Below are positions 18,777 to 26,468 of a stretch of DNA of 64,000 nucleotides, piece by piece. The position numbers were made by a program, and so were the translations under genes. The DNA comes from Synechococcus sp. HK01-R (GTDB lineage Bacteria > Cyanobacteriota > Cyanobacteriia > PCC-6307 > Cyanobiaceae), in the NCBI RefSeq assembly GCF_014217855.1, contig NZ_CP059059.1, positions 682,001 to 746,000 of the forward strand. Reading direction: 5' to 3'. Below the pieces are notes generated by a model, which saw only the letters and a list, made by a program, of their open reading frames with translations, was not told the DNA's origin and made no database searches. Positions within the stretch are counted from its first letter, which is position 1. Each line of letters opens with the position of its first letter.

Positions 18777-19108
18777 CGCACCTTCAGCTCATGGCTGATC
18801 ATCGGATCGGCGGCTTTCCCCTGCTTGTTCACCAGCTGCATGGCTTGGTTGACATCGCTGCAGGCCTGATCGAGGCGGCCGAGCAGCGTGTAAAGCAGAG
18901 AGCGATCCGTGAGCGGTCCCGGGTCGCTGCGATGGAGATCGACTACAGCATTGCAGCGGCGCAGCGCCCGTTCGAGTCGATTGAGATCAAGGTTCTCCAG
19001 ACAGGCCTGGGCGGGCAATTCAGGATTGCTGGCCTTGCGGGTCGGGGCTGAGCGGCTACTGCAGCCCAGGCCTGAGACCAACAGGCCGGCCAGAAGTAGG
19101 CCGACCAC
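18731..19108 (-). CDS. Putative exported TPR-like lipoprotein
   Basis: About 125 residues from a GTG at 19108, 13 bp after the preceding gene's stop. It starts with a hydrophobic signal (VGLLLAGLLVSGLG) followed by Cys-Ser-Ser, a possible but imperfect lipobox. The rest is helical and resembles one or two tetratricopeptide units (LNRLERALRRCNAVVDLHRS, LGRLDQACSDVNQAMQL). A longer frame reaches 19240 but would overlap the upstream gene. Function is unknown. The 3' end overlaps the SNF2 gene by 46 bp. Confidence 0.6.
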   Translation of the reverse strand: MVGLLLAGLLVSGLGCSSRSAPTRKASNPELPAQACLENLDLNRLERALRRCNAVVDLHRSDPGPLTDRSLLYTLLGRLDQACSDVNQAMQLVNKQGKAADPMISHELKVRQASCKQRRSSAGKG

Positions 19109-19121
19109 AAGGTGTCTGGGT

Positions 19122-19541
19122 TCAGTAGCTGTATCGCTGATCACCGTAGGTATTCGAGGAGGAACCGGAGCTGGAGGACTTGGCCTTGGGTTGATCTTGG
19201 GGAAGCTTGGCGGAGCGGTCGGATCCCCCGAACAGGTCACCGAGATAGCGACCGCAGTCGGGATAACTGCCGGGATCTTTGACCACAGCCTCGGTGATCA
19301 TCACAGCAGCATGTTCAGGGGAGGTTTTGAAGACGCTATTGCCCTGACGCTTTATCAGTGCATAAGAAGCTTCCCAGCTGACGGAGTGGTCGTTCCCGTT
19401 GCTGCGCATGAAGCAGTAGATCTGGGCGCCTTTGTTGGGTTCGGGCTTATCAGCCGCTTTGACGCCGCTCGCCACCAGGTTGAGCCCGGCGAGTCCGGCC
19501 AGGGTAAGGACGGTTGCAAGACGGATCTGGATCCTGGCCAT
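19122..19541 (-). CDS. Exported hypothetical protein
   Basis: A 139-residue protein with a signal peptide (RLATVLTLAGLAGLNLVASG, cleavage expected near VKAADK). The mature part holds two cysteines (IYCFMRS, YPDCGRY) that could form a disulfide, and ends in a Ser/Gly/Tyr-rich tail. I recognise no family. The ATG at 19541 is preferred because it sits right before the signal peptide. The gene lies between the AbrB-like membrane gene and the lipoprotein gene on the same strand, a possible operon of exported proteins. Confidence 0.7.
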   Translation of the reverse strand: MARIQIRLATVLTLAGLAGLNLVASGVKAADKPEPNKGAQIYCFMRSNGNDHSVSWEASYALIKRQGNSVFKTSPEHAAVMITEAVVKDPGSYPDCGRYLGDLFGGSDRSAKLPQDQPKAKSSSSGSSSNTYGDQRYSY

Positions 19542-19604
19542 AACTGGACGTTGTAGACGAACTGCGCCAACGTATCGAGTCCGCGGTCGCTGTCCAGAGT
19601 CCAT

Positions 19605-20120
19605 TCAGGACTCGCCCATGCCCAGGGGGACTAGCAGTTTCACCACAAGCGGAAGAACGAGAAGCACCGTGATCAGGCGCACGGCATGGAGCGCTGCTAC
19701 GGCGGCTCCAACGCCAAAGTCGGCACCCACCAGACTCATGCCGCTGATGCCGCCGGGAGCGGCTCCCAGCAGCGCAACCACTGGATCGATCCCGAGGAGC
19801 CGGCTGGTCCAGAGCCCCACCACCAGGCCGGTCATCACCAGGGTGACGGTGATCAGGATTGCCGGGCGCCAAAGCTGCTGAAGCTGGTCCAGGGATTCCC
19901 TCGTGAGGCCGGTGCCGATCACGGTGCCGATGCCGATCTCGAGGGCGGTGCGGGTGCCAGGGGGCCACTCCGCCTGGGGCAGCCGACCGCTCATGCTGAC
20001 CAATCCGGCACCAATGAGAGCGCCAGCGAGTGGTGCCGCCGGGATGCCGGTGCGCAGAGCCAGAAGACCGAGGCTTGTTCCTGCCAAGAGATAGACCAGA
20101 AGCGTTGCCGGAGCGGGCAT
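19605..20120 (-). CDS. AbrB-family membrane protein (PF05145-like)
   Basis: A 171-residue, very hydrophobic protein with about five predicted membrane helices. Repeated Gly-rich stretches such as LAGTSLGLLALRTGIPAAPLAG and AAPGGISGMSLVGADFGV are typical of half of the AbrB-duplication family, once called ammonia monooxygenase-like. The full family members have two such halves; this one has a single half, a frequent form in cyanobacteria. Function is unknown in the family. It should not be confused with the DNA-binding AbrB regulator. It is divergent from the His-rich gene at 20204. Confidence 0.8.
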   Translation of the reverse strand: MPAPATLLVYLLAGTSLGLLALRTGIPAAPLAGALIGAGLVSMSGRLPQAEWPPGTRTALEIGIGTVIGTGLTRESLDQLQQLWRPAILITVTLVMTGLVVGLWTSRLLGIDPVVALLGAAPGGISGMSLVGADFGVGAAVAALHAVRLITVLLVLPLVVKLLVPLGMGES

Positions 20121-20203
20121 GGGGGGATTCCGATCAGGGAAGACTTCCAGTCTGATCTGCGATGTGTTGTCATCGGCTCATTCCCTCCGGTCTTCCCCCG
20201 GTC

Positions 20204-20533
20204 ATGACCCAATCCGTGTCCTTCCGCATCACCCGTACGGCTGAGGATGTCGCCCAGACCCTCAACGCGCTCTCTCAGCGTCTGGTGAAACTGGAGCAGC
20301 GGTTGGAGAGCGTGGATCTGCAACTGCGTCAGCAGCAGGAGGCCCAGGCCATGCCGGTTGCGGAGATGGAGCGTCTCGATGGAGTCGATCAGATTCTTCA
20401 GGACTGCCGTGAACTGCTCCATCAGTCGGAACCTGCTCAGCTCCATGGAGAGGAGGAGCACCAGCACGACCATCAGCATGGCGAGCATGAGCACCACGAT
20501 GAGGCCATGGCTGCTCGATTAACGGTTGCTTGA
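20204..20533 (+). CDS. Hypothetical coiled-coil protein with a His-rich tail
   Basis: A 109-residue protein starting MTQSVSFRITRTAEDVAQTL. The first two thirds form a likely coiled coil (LSQRLVKLEQRLESVDLQLR). The last third contains EEEHQHDHQHGEHEHHDE, a strongly metal-binding-like tail. I recognise no family. Such tails occur in nickel, cobalt and zinc chaperones, but tail composition alone does not prove metal binding. The stop codon lies inside the first of the 16-bp tandem repeats that follow. Confidence 0.6.
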   Translation: MTQSVSFRITRTAEDVAQTLNALSQRLVKLEQRLESVDLQLRQQQEAQAMPVAEMERLDGVDQILQDCRELLHQSEPAQLHGEEEHQHDHQHGEHEHHDEAMAARLTVA

Positions 20534-20567
20534 TCAAGGGGCTGCTTGATCAAGGGGTTGCTTGAGG
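20526..20567. repeat. 16-bp tandem repeats containing the palindrome CTTGATCAAG
   Basis: Two near-identical units, TTGCTTGATCAAGGGG and CTGCTTGATCAAGGGG, are followed by a partial third (TTGCTTGAGG). Each full unit contains the perfect 10-bp palindrome CTTGATCAAG. The first unit overlaps the stop codon of the His-rich protein gene. The repeats may be an operator pair or a slippage product. Confidence 0.85.
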
Positions 20568-20625
20568 AACAGGTCGGTATCGCAGCGGGCTGGCCAGGGG
20601 TGTCAAAATAAAAAGAAAGCCAACC

Positions 20626-20853
20626 ATGGCACTCTCTAACTCCAGCTCCTGTGCTCCAGCAGGTTCGGTTCGCTTGGGTCGCACGTCGTCCCTCAGCTGC
20701 AACCGTAAGGGTTTTATTGAGGGAGGACATCAGCTTGAAAAGCTGGAATTCGCCCTGGCCGTCGCGATGACCCGAGGTGACGAGGGTCGTTCAGCGCTGC
20801 TTCGAGCCCAGATTGATGCTCTGGGTGGCAACGTTGAAGAGCCTGGCACCTAA
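20626..20853 (+). CDS. Small conserved hypothetical protein
   Basis: A 75-residue protein from ATG at 20626, preceded by an A-rich stretch with AAGAAAG that can serve as ribosome-binding site. The middle is a helix (GGHQLEKLEFALAVAMTRGD) and the end is acidic. I recognise no domain, though the style fits small picocyanobacterial proteins. A probable terminator follows 10 bp after the stop, which supports a real monocistronic gene. Confidence 0.6.
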   Translation: MALSNSSSCAPAGSVRLGRTSSLSCNRKGFIEGGHQLEKLEFALAVAMTRGDEGRSALLRAQIDALGGNVEEPGT

Positions 20854-20863
20854 AAGTGCAGCG

Positions 20864-20906
20864 TTGAGGCTGCTGCGATGCGGCGCATGGGGCCTCAATC
20901 GTTTTC
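20864..20906 (+). terminator. Probable terminator after the 20626 gene
   Basis: TTGAGGC pairs with GCCTCAA, and the interior contains a second small stem (ATGCG/CGCAT). The sequence TCGTTTTC follows. The T run is short and interrupted, so termination may be partial. Confidence 0.5.
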
Positions 20907-21025
20907 ATGCCCTGAATTAACAGATCTGGGTGGGTTGTTGCTCAGAACAGCGATAGGATCCTGCATAGATCAAAGCAACAGAATTGACATCCACATTGAT
21001 CAGATCGACGCCGATCGGATCAGCG

Positions 21026-21226
21026 ATGGCCCCGCCAGCGGCTCGCCCTGATCAGCGTCAGTCCCATTTGAATGAGGCCAAACGTCTGTTTGAGCAGGCG
21101 CGCCACGAAGCAGATGCCGGCAATATCAGCGCATCAGGAATTCTGATCCTGAAAGGTCTTGAACAGGAACGACGGGCTGGCGGCGTTGGCCCTCAGGTGA
21201 TGCAACTCATCAAGCCCAGGCAGTGA
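21026..21226 (+). CDS. Small conserved hypothetical protein
   Basis: A 66-residue protein from ATG at 21026, with a helical body (LNEAKRLFEQARHEADAG) and ILILKGLEQERRAGGVGP. A TTG 42 bp upstream (20984) is in frame but less likely. No domain is recognised. It stands alone, just upstream of the tRNA-Gly gene on the other strand. Confidence 0.5.
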   Translation: MAPPAARPDQRQSHLNEAKRLFEQARHEADAGNISASGILILKGLEQERRAGGVGPQVMQLIKPRQ

Positions 21227-21252
21227 GCCGAGAGAGCCTTGTATTCGACAAG

Positions 21253-21323
21253 CGGGTGACCGGACTCGAACCGGCGACGTTCAGCTTGGGAAGCTGACAT
21301 TCTACCACTGAATTACACCCGCA
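21253..21323 (-). tRNA. tRNA-Gly (CCC)
   Basis: The minus strand folds as a 71-nt cloverleaf. The acceptor arm GCGGGTG pairs with CACCCGC, the D stem ATTC with GAAT, the anticodon stem TCAGC with GCTGA, and the T arm GCCGG with CCGGT by way of the TTCGAGT loop. The anticodon loop is TTCCCAA, so the anticodon is CCC, reading GGG. The CCA end is not encoded. Confidence 0.95.
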
Positions 21324-21366
21324 TGGCGGCAGTTTAAGTCACTGCCGCCGATGGTTTTTGCCTGGA

Positions 21367-22542
21367 TCAGGAGTGAAGGGCGGCAGCGGCAGCGGCCACG
21401 CCGGCGCCCACGCTTGTCTTATGCAGACCCATGGTTTGCAACGTGGCCTCAATGGCGGCCACGGCTGTGAGTACATCGCGATCACAGACAAAGCCGAGAT
21501 GGCCGATGCGGAACACCCGTCCCTTGAGGTGATCCTGACCGCCGGCGAGAAGGATGTCGAAGTGTTCTTTGATGCTCTTGCGCAGCACTTCGGCATCGAT
21601 GCCCTCTGGAGCCACGGCGGTGATCGCCGGGCTGCCGTGTCCTTCAGCGGCATAAAGAGGCAGGCCGATCGCCTTCATGGCCGCCTGAGCAGCATCTCGA
21701 TGGCGGGCATGCCGCGCAAAGATCGCATCGAGGCCTTCCGCCTGCATCATGTCGAGGGCAGCCTCCAGAGCGAAGTAGAGGTTCACCGCCGGAGTGAACG
21801 GGTTGCTGTTTTTCGCTGCTGTTTTCCGGTAGGGCCCGAGATCCAGATAGAACTTCGGCAGGTCGGAGCGCTCGTAGGCCTGCCAAGCGCGCTCGCTCAT
21901 GGCGACAAAGCTCAGACCCGGCGGCATCATGTACCCCTTCTGAGAGCCGGAGGCGACCACGTCGAGCCCCCAGGCATCCATGGGCACATTGCTGGCTCCC
22001 AGACTGGTGACGCAGTCGGCGATCGTCAGCGCTGTGCCATGGGCTTTGACATGACGGCTGATCGTCTCAAGGTCGTTGATCACCCCCGTGGAGGTTTCCG
22101 AGTGGGTGAGGATGACTGCACGGATGCGCTTCTCGGTGTCGGCCTCCAAGGCGCTGCGGAAGGCTTCGGGATTCAGCGGTTGTCCCCACTCCGCTTTGAT
22201 CACCTCCACGTCCAGGCCGTAGGCGCGCGCCACCTTCACCCAGCGTTCGCCGAATTTGCCGTTGTCACCGCAGAGAACCCGGTCACCGCGGCTCAGGGTG
22301 TTGATGATTCCCGCCTCCATCGCCGCCGTGCCGCTGCCGGTGATGACCAGCACGTCTCCTGTGGTCTGGTGCAGCCAGCGGAGCTGTTCGGTGGTGCGTT
22401 TGACCAGCGCTTGGAATTCGCCGCTGCGGTGGCCGATGGGATGTCGCCCCAGTGCTTTGAGAACCGTTTCAGGCACCGGCGTGGGGCCCGGGATCATCAG
22501 GGTGAGCTTGTCCTGCACGGTCTCGGATCGGGAATCGGTCAT
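21367..22542 (-). CDS. Class-V aminotransferase (alanine/serine--glyoxylate type)
   Basis: A PLP enzyme of 391 residues. It starts LTLMIPGPTPVPETVLKALG, with HRSGEFQALVKRT as in alanine-glyoxylate aminotransferases. The PLP lysine is in ASGSQKGYMMPPG, preceded by IADCVTSLGA with the PLP-binding Asp. The likely role is glyoxylate transamination to glycine in photorespiration. Older annotations call close cyanobacterial relatives a soluble hydrogenase subunit, which the sequence does not support. The C-terminus ends in an Ala-rich tail. It is divergent from cbiD over a short gap. Confidence 0.88.
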   Translation of the reverse strand: MTDSRSETVQDKLTLMIPGPTPVPETVLKALGRHPIGHRSGEFQALVKRTTEQLRWLHQTTGDVLVITGSGTAAMEAGIINTLSRGDRVLCGDNGKFGERWVKVARAYGLDVEVIKAEWGQPLNPEAFRSALEADTEKRIRAVILTHSETSTGVINDLETISRHVKAHGTALTIADCVTSLGASNVPMDAWGLDVVASGSQKGYMMPPGLSFVAMSERAWQAYERSDLPKFYLDLGPYRKTAAKNSNPFTPAVNLYFALEAALDMMQAEGLDAIFARHARHRDAAQAAMKAIGLPLYAAEGHGSPAITAVAPEGIDAEVLRKSIKEHFDILLAGGQDHLKGRVFRIGHLGFVCDRDVLTAVAAIEATLQTMGLHKTSVGAGVAAAAAALHS

Positions 22543-22595
22543 TGTAAAAAACGATCTTCACAGGGCTTGTCCCATTCCTCACTGGACGGCTGGTT

Positions 22596-23756
22596 GTGAC
22601 TGCCATGGCTGAGACCTTTCCTCGGGATCAGTCGGGACTGACCCTGCCCGTCTGGGTGGCGGCGGCGGCCCGTGCTGCGCTGCAGATCCTGTGTGGTGAG
22701 CCCTTCCAGGCCCGGCAGACCCTTCAGGTTCCTGACCGCTCGGATCCCTTGGTTGTGGCCGTCCAGTCCGGCGCTCCTCTACGACCCGGCCGTGACGCTT
22801 TGGCGATCAGTCGTTGTGATCCCGGTCCAGGGTTGGATCTGACCCGAGATCTCGAAATCTGGGTACGGGCTTCCTGGCGTGGGCAGTCGCAAGGCGCTGA
22901 CTGGTTGGAGCTGATTCCAGGGGAGGGGGTCGGGCGCCTCGAGGGTGATCAGCAGCTTTGTATTTCCGATTTCGCCCGTCGCCTTCTGGAGCTGAATCTC
23001 CGGCCGTTGCTCCCGGAGGGTCATGGTCTGCGCCTGGATCTGATCCTTCCGGTCGGTCGCTCTCTAGCGGAGCGCACCAGCAATGCCGCTTTCGGGGTGG
23101 TGGATGGATTGGCCCTGATCGGGACCCAGGCCGAGGTGCAGGCCAGCGCCTCACCGGAGCAGCTCGCTCACACCCTGGACCAGCTCCGCGCCCTGACCCA
23201 GTCAGCGGGATTCAAGGGCGACCTGGTGCTTGTGATCGGTGAGAACGGCAGGGACCTGGCTCGTCGCAGCGGACTGGCGGATCAGGCTCCCGTGCTGAAG
23301 GCGGGCAATTGGATCGGTCCATTGCTCGTGGCGGCAGCGGAAGTCGGTGTGCAGAACCTGCTGTTGCTTGGCTACCACGGCAAATTGATCAAGCTGGCCG
23401 GTGGCATCTTTCACACCCATCACCATCTGGCGGATGGCCGGCTCGAGGTGCTCATGGCCCTCGCGATTGAGCAGGGCTGGCCCGCCGAGCGGGTGCGGCC
23501 TCTGTTGGAGCTCGCTTCCGTGGAGGCGGCTCTGCAGGAGTTGGACGCTTGGAATCGGGAACGCACAAGGGCGCTCTGGCAAGCGATCGCGGGCGCTGTC
23601 GAGACGCGCAGCCAGAGCTACCTCGCCCGTTACGGCTCCTGGCCTCTTGAGATCGGCGCGGTGCTCTTTGACCGCTCCCGCCGGCTTCGTTGGGCCGGCC
23701 CACGGGGCCTGGCTCTCTTGGAGTGCTGGGGTGTGGAGCTCGAAGACCCCCACTGA
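22596..23756 (+). CDS. cbiD: Cobalt-precorrin-5B C1-methyltransferase CbiD
   Basis: Methylates C1 of cobalt-precorrin-5B in the anaerobic cobalamin (or pseudocobalamin) route. CbiD hallmarks are visible: SGLTLPVWVAAAARAAL at the N-terminus, a Gly-rich GRSLAERTSNAAFGVVDGLALIGT region, and the C-terminal KLAGGIFHTHHHLADGR. The length is 386 residues. Two starts are possible: GTG at 22596 or ATG at 22605. No cobalamin riboswitch is evident upstream. guaA follows on the same strand after 56 bp. Confidence 0.93.
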   Translation: MTAMAETFPRDQSGLTLPVWVAAAARAALQILCGEPFQARQTLQVPDRSDPLVVAVQSGAPLRPGRDALAISRCDPGPGLDLTRDLEIWVRASWRGQSQGADWLELIPGEGVGRLEGDQQLCISDFARRLLELNLRPLLPEGHGLRLDLILPVGRSLAERTSNAAFGVVDGLALIGTQAEVQASASPEQLAHTLDQLRALTQSAGFKGDLVLVIGENGRDLARRSGLADQAPVLKAGNWIGPLLVAAAEVGVQNLLLLGYHGKLIKLAGGIFHTHHHLADGRLEVLMALAIEQGWPAERVRPLLELASVEAALQELDAWNRERTRALWQAIAGAVETRSQSYLARYGSWPLEIGAVLFDRSRRLRWAGPRGLALLECWGVELEDPH

Positions 23757-23812
23757 CCCTTTCATTACGCTGAAGGGCACGACGGTCGATCCGTTCCGAC
23801 CAACCTGCCGAG

Positions 23813-25399
23813 ATGTCCCAGATCCAGCCCGATGGTCAGCGCAAGCCGGCCATCGTCATCCTTGATTTCGGTTCCCAGTATTCCGAGCTGATCGCCCGGC
23901 GCGTGCGCGAAACCGAGGTGTTCTCGGTGGTGATCGGCTACAGCACCACGGCTGAGGAGCTACGACAGCTGGCGCCGCAGGGGATCATCCTGAGCGGTGG
24001 CCCCAGCTCGGTGTATGCCGACGGGGCCCCCCTCTGCGATCCAGCGATCTGGGATCTGGGTATTCCGGTGCTCGGGGTCTGCTACGGCATGCAGCTGATG
24101 GTGCAGCAGCTGGGTGGTCGGGTGGTCGCGGCCACCGGCAAGGCTGAATACGGCAAGGCTCCTCTGGTGGTGGACGATCCCACAGATCTGCTCACCAACG
24201 TCGACGACGGTTCAACCATGTGGATGAGCCATGGGGATTCCGTGGAGGCATTGCCGCCGGGTTTCGTGCGTTTGGCCCACACCGCCAACACCCCGGAAGC
24301 TGCGGTGGCGAACCACAACCGCAGGCTCTACGGCGTGCAGTTTCACCCCGAGGTGGTGCATTCCACCTGCGGCATGGCTTTGATCCGCAATTTCGTCTAT
24401 CACGTCTGCGGTTGTGAGCCCGACTGGACCACCGCTGCGTTCATCGATGAGGCCGTCGCCCTGGTGCGGGAGCAGGTGGGTGACAAGCGAGTGCTCTTGG
24501 CTCTTTCCGGTGGTGTCGATTCCTCCACCCTCGCCTTTTTGCTCAAGAAGGCGATCGGAGATCAGCTCACCTGCATGTTCATCGATCAGGGCTTCATGCG
24601 GAAGGGGGAGCCGGAGTTCCTGATGGACTTCTTCGATCGCAAGTTCAACATTCACGTCGAGTACATCAACGCCCGTAAGCGATTTCTCGACAAGCTCCAT
24701 GGCATCACCGATCCGGAGGAGAAGCGCAAGATCATCGGCACGGAATTCATTCGGGTCTTTGAAGAGGAGAGCAGGCGGCTTGGACCCTTTGATTACCTCG
24801 CCCAGGGCACCCTCTACCCCGATGTGATCGAGAGCGCCGGCACCAACGTCGACCCCAAGACCGGGGAGCGGGTGGCGGTGAAGATCAAGAGCCATCACAA
24901 CGTGGGCGGACTGCCCAAGGACCTTCAGTTCAAGCTGGTGGAACCCCTCCGCAAGTTGTTCAAGGACGAGGTGCGCAAGGTCGGCCGCAGTCTCGGGCTC
25001 CCGGAGGAGATCGTCCGTCGCCATCCATTCCCGGGCCCTGGTCTTGCGATTCGCATCCTTGGGGAGGTCACCAACGAGAAGCTCGATTGCCTGCGGGATG
25101 CCGATCTGATCGTGCGTGAGGAGATCAAGGAGGCCGGGCTGTATCACGAGATCTGGCAGGCCTTCGCTGTGCTGCTGCCGGTCCGTTCGGTGGGGGTGAT
25201 GGGTGATAAGCGCACCTATGCCTGGCCGATCGTGCTCCGATGTGTCTCCAGCGAGGACGGCATGACCGCCGACTGGTCGCGACTACCGGCCGAGTTGCTG
25301 GAACGGATCTCCAACCGAATCGTCAATGAAGTGAAAGGGGTGAATCGGGTGGTGCTCGACATCACCAGCAAGCCGCCCGGAACGATTGAGTGGGAATGA
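23813..25399 (+). CDS. guaA: GMP synthase (glutamine-hydrolysing)
   Basis: Converts XMP to GMP with glutamine as nitrogen donor. The N-terminal class-I amidotransferase shows the catalytic Cys in GVCYGMQ and the His/Glu pair in FHPEV. An ATP-pyrophosphatase domain follows with [17 protein letters not shown]. The C-terminal dimerisation domain ends GTIEWE, the normal end of GuaA. At 528 residues the length is typical. A long imperfect hairpin lies just downstream. Confidence 0.97.
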   Translation: MSQIQPDGQRKPAIVILDFGSQYSELIARRVRETEVFSVVIGYSTTAEELRQLAPQGIILSGGPSSVYADGAPLCDPAIWDLGIPVLGVCYGMQLMVQQLGGRVVAATGKAEYGKAPLVVDDPTDLLTNVDDGSTMWMSHGDSVEALPPGFVRLAHTANTPEAAVANHNRRLYGVQFHPEVVHSTCGMALIRNFVYHVCGCEPDWTTAAFIDEAVALVREQVGDKRVLLALSGGVDSSTLAFLLKKAIGDQLTCMFIDQGFMRKGEPEFLMDFFDRKFNIHVEYINARKRFLDKLHGITDPEEKRKIIGTEFIRVFEEESRRLGPFDYLAQGTLYPDVIESAGTNVDPKTGERVAVKIKSHHNVGGLPKDLQFKLVEPLRKLFKDEVRKVGRSLGLPEEIVRRHPFPGPGLAIRILGEVTNEKLDCLRDADLIVREEIKEAGLYHEIWQAFAVLLPVRSVGVMGDKRTYAWPIVLRCVSSEDGMTADWSRLPAELLERISNRIVNEVKGVNRVVLDITSKPPGTIEWE

Positions 25400-25404
25400 G
25401 TGGT

Positions 25405-25447
25405 GGGGGCTGGTGATCGGCCCCGGCTGCCGATACCCTGAGCCCCC
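25405..25447 (+). promoter_or_regulatory. Long imperfect hairpin between guaA and the next gene
   Basis: GGGGGCT at 25405-25411 pairs with AGCCCCC at 25441-25447. Inside it, GGTGATCGGC can pair with GCCGATACC with one bulge. No T run follows, so it is not a standard terminator. A TAAAAT hexamer at 25452-25457 lies directly behind it, before the GTG at 25461. Confidence 0.5.
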
Positions 25448-25460
25448 GGCCTAAAATGGT

Positions 25461-26072
25461 GTGACCGCTGCCCAACAGCAGGACCTGCAACTGCAGCGCC
25501 GACTGCAGCAGGACAGCATTCAGCTGGCAGGTAAGACGATCTACATCAATCCGTTCCTGTACTGGCGGCGTTTCGACAGCAACACCGACCGCTGGTTGCG
25601 GGAGCCCGGTCAGCTCAGTGAGGAGCAGATTCGACAGAACCGCAGTCGCTTCTACCCCGAGCTGGCCTGGGATCTTCTCGATGAGGAGTCGCTGCAGATC
25701 AAGGATGGTGCTGTGGAGATGTTCCTCAAGAGCCTGGAACTGATCAGCACTTTTCACCCTGAACTCACCTCCGGCCAGTTGCTGGAGGTCGAGCGCAAGA
25801 TGGCGATCACCAAAAAGCGGTCCTTTGAGCGTTGGGTGGAGAAGTCCTATCGCCGTCGCTTCAAGCAGGAGGAGCGTGACCGGCGTCGTTTCGCCCGGGA
25901 CCGCTTCCTGCGGGGCTGGCGGGAATGGTTGGTGCAGGAAACCACACGACAGGCGATGGTGCCGATGCTGGCTGTGATCGTGCTTGCCGCGGTTGGTGGC
26001 TGGACCTTTGGGGCTTCTCAGTCGAGTTGCCCCACGCTGGTGCTTCCTGCAGAGCAGACTGGAGGACGCTGA
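25461..26072 (+). CDS. Conserved cyanobacterial hypothetical protein with a C-terminal membrane helix
   Basis: A 203-residue protein from GTG at 25461. The first half is soluble (GKTIYINPFLYWRRFDSNTD), with a very basic middle (RWVEKSYRRRFKQEERDRRR). A single hydrophobic segment near the C-terminus (MVPMLAVIVLAAVGGWTFGA) should anchor it. I recognise no domain. The start is uncertain because a TAAAAT box lies just upstream. It is followed by another small gene after 14 bp. Confidence 0.65.
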   Translation: MTAAQQQDLQLQRRLQQDSIQLAGKTIYINPFLYWRRFDSNTDRWLREPGQLSEEQIRQNRSRFYPELAWDLLDEESLQIKDGAVEMFLKSLELISTFHPELTSGQLLEVERKMAITKKRSFERWVEKSYRRRFKQEERDRRRFARDRFLRGWREWLVQETTRQAMVPMLAVIVLAAVGGWTFGASQSSCPTLVLPAEQTGGR

Positions 26073-26086
26073 ACGCGCCCTGGCCC

Positions 26087-26446
26087 ATGGCCGACCCACG
26101 CCCCCTGGATGCTGTCCGGCTGACGTTGATGCAGGACGTGTTGCCGATTGGTTTGGCCCTGGTGGAACGGGTCCGCCGTGGGGGCGCTGCTGGCCTGGTG
26201 GAGACGTTGACCACATCGGCGGATCCTTTTCAGGATCTGCGCACCGAGGGAGAACCAGGAGCTCGTGAGCTTCGTGATCGACTGGATCAGGTGAGCCCGG
26301 GGCTTGGTAATCCGGTGATGCAGGTGTCGGTGGAGGTGGATCCTGTGGCACCGGAACCGGCCGCTGATGATCGGGCTGAATTACAGCGGGTGTTGACTCG
26401 CATTGATGATCAGCTGGCGCAACTGCGCGAGCTGATGGCCTCCTGA
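26087..26446 (+). CDS. Hypothetical protein
   Basis: A 119-residue protein from ATG at 26087 (MADPRPLDAVRLTLMQDVLP), rich in Val, Arg and Asp. The C-terminal helix is likely a coiled coil (ELQRVLTRIDDQLAQLREL). No family recognised. It is placed between the anchored hypothetical gene and ftsI with short gaps of 14 and 22 bp, so it may belong to the same transcript. Confidence 0.6.
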   Translation: MADPRPLDAVRLTLMQDVLPIGLALVERVRRGGAAGLVETLTTSADPFQDLRTEGEPGARELRDRLDQVSPGLGNPVMQVSVEVDPVAPEPAADDRAELQRVLTRIDDQLAQLRELMAS

Positions 26447-26468
26447 GGGGGCGCGGACGGCAGATCCC

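Noticed and set aside
20984-20989. TTGACA hexamer as a -35 box before the 21026 gene
   Set aside because: No -10-like hexamer is found 16-18 bases downstream, so a promoter was not called.
22543-22595. Cobalamin riboswitch upstream of cbiD
   Set aside because: The gap is only about 50 bp, too short for the structure, and the B12 box is not visible.
21358-22599. A 413-residue open frame on the plus strand opposite the aminotransferase gene
   Set aside because: It mirrors a well-conserved gene in a GC-rich genome, shows no domain, and spans the tight cbiD start region. Such antisense frames are expected by chance here.
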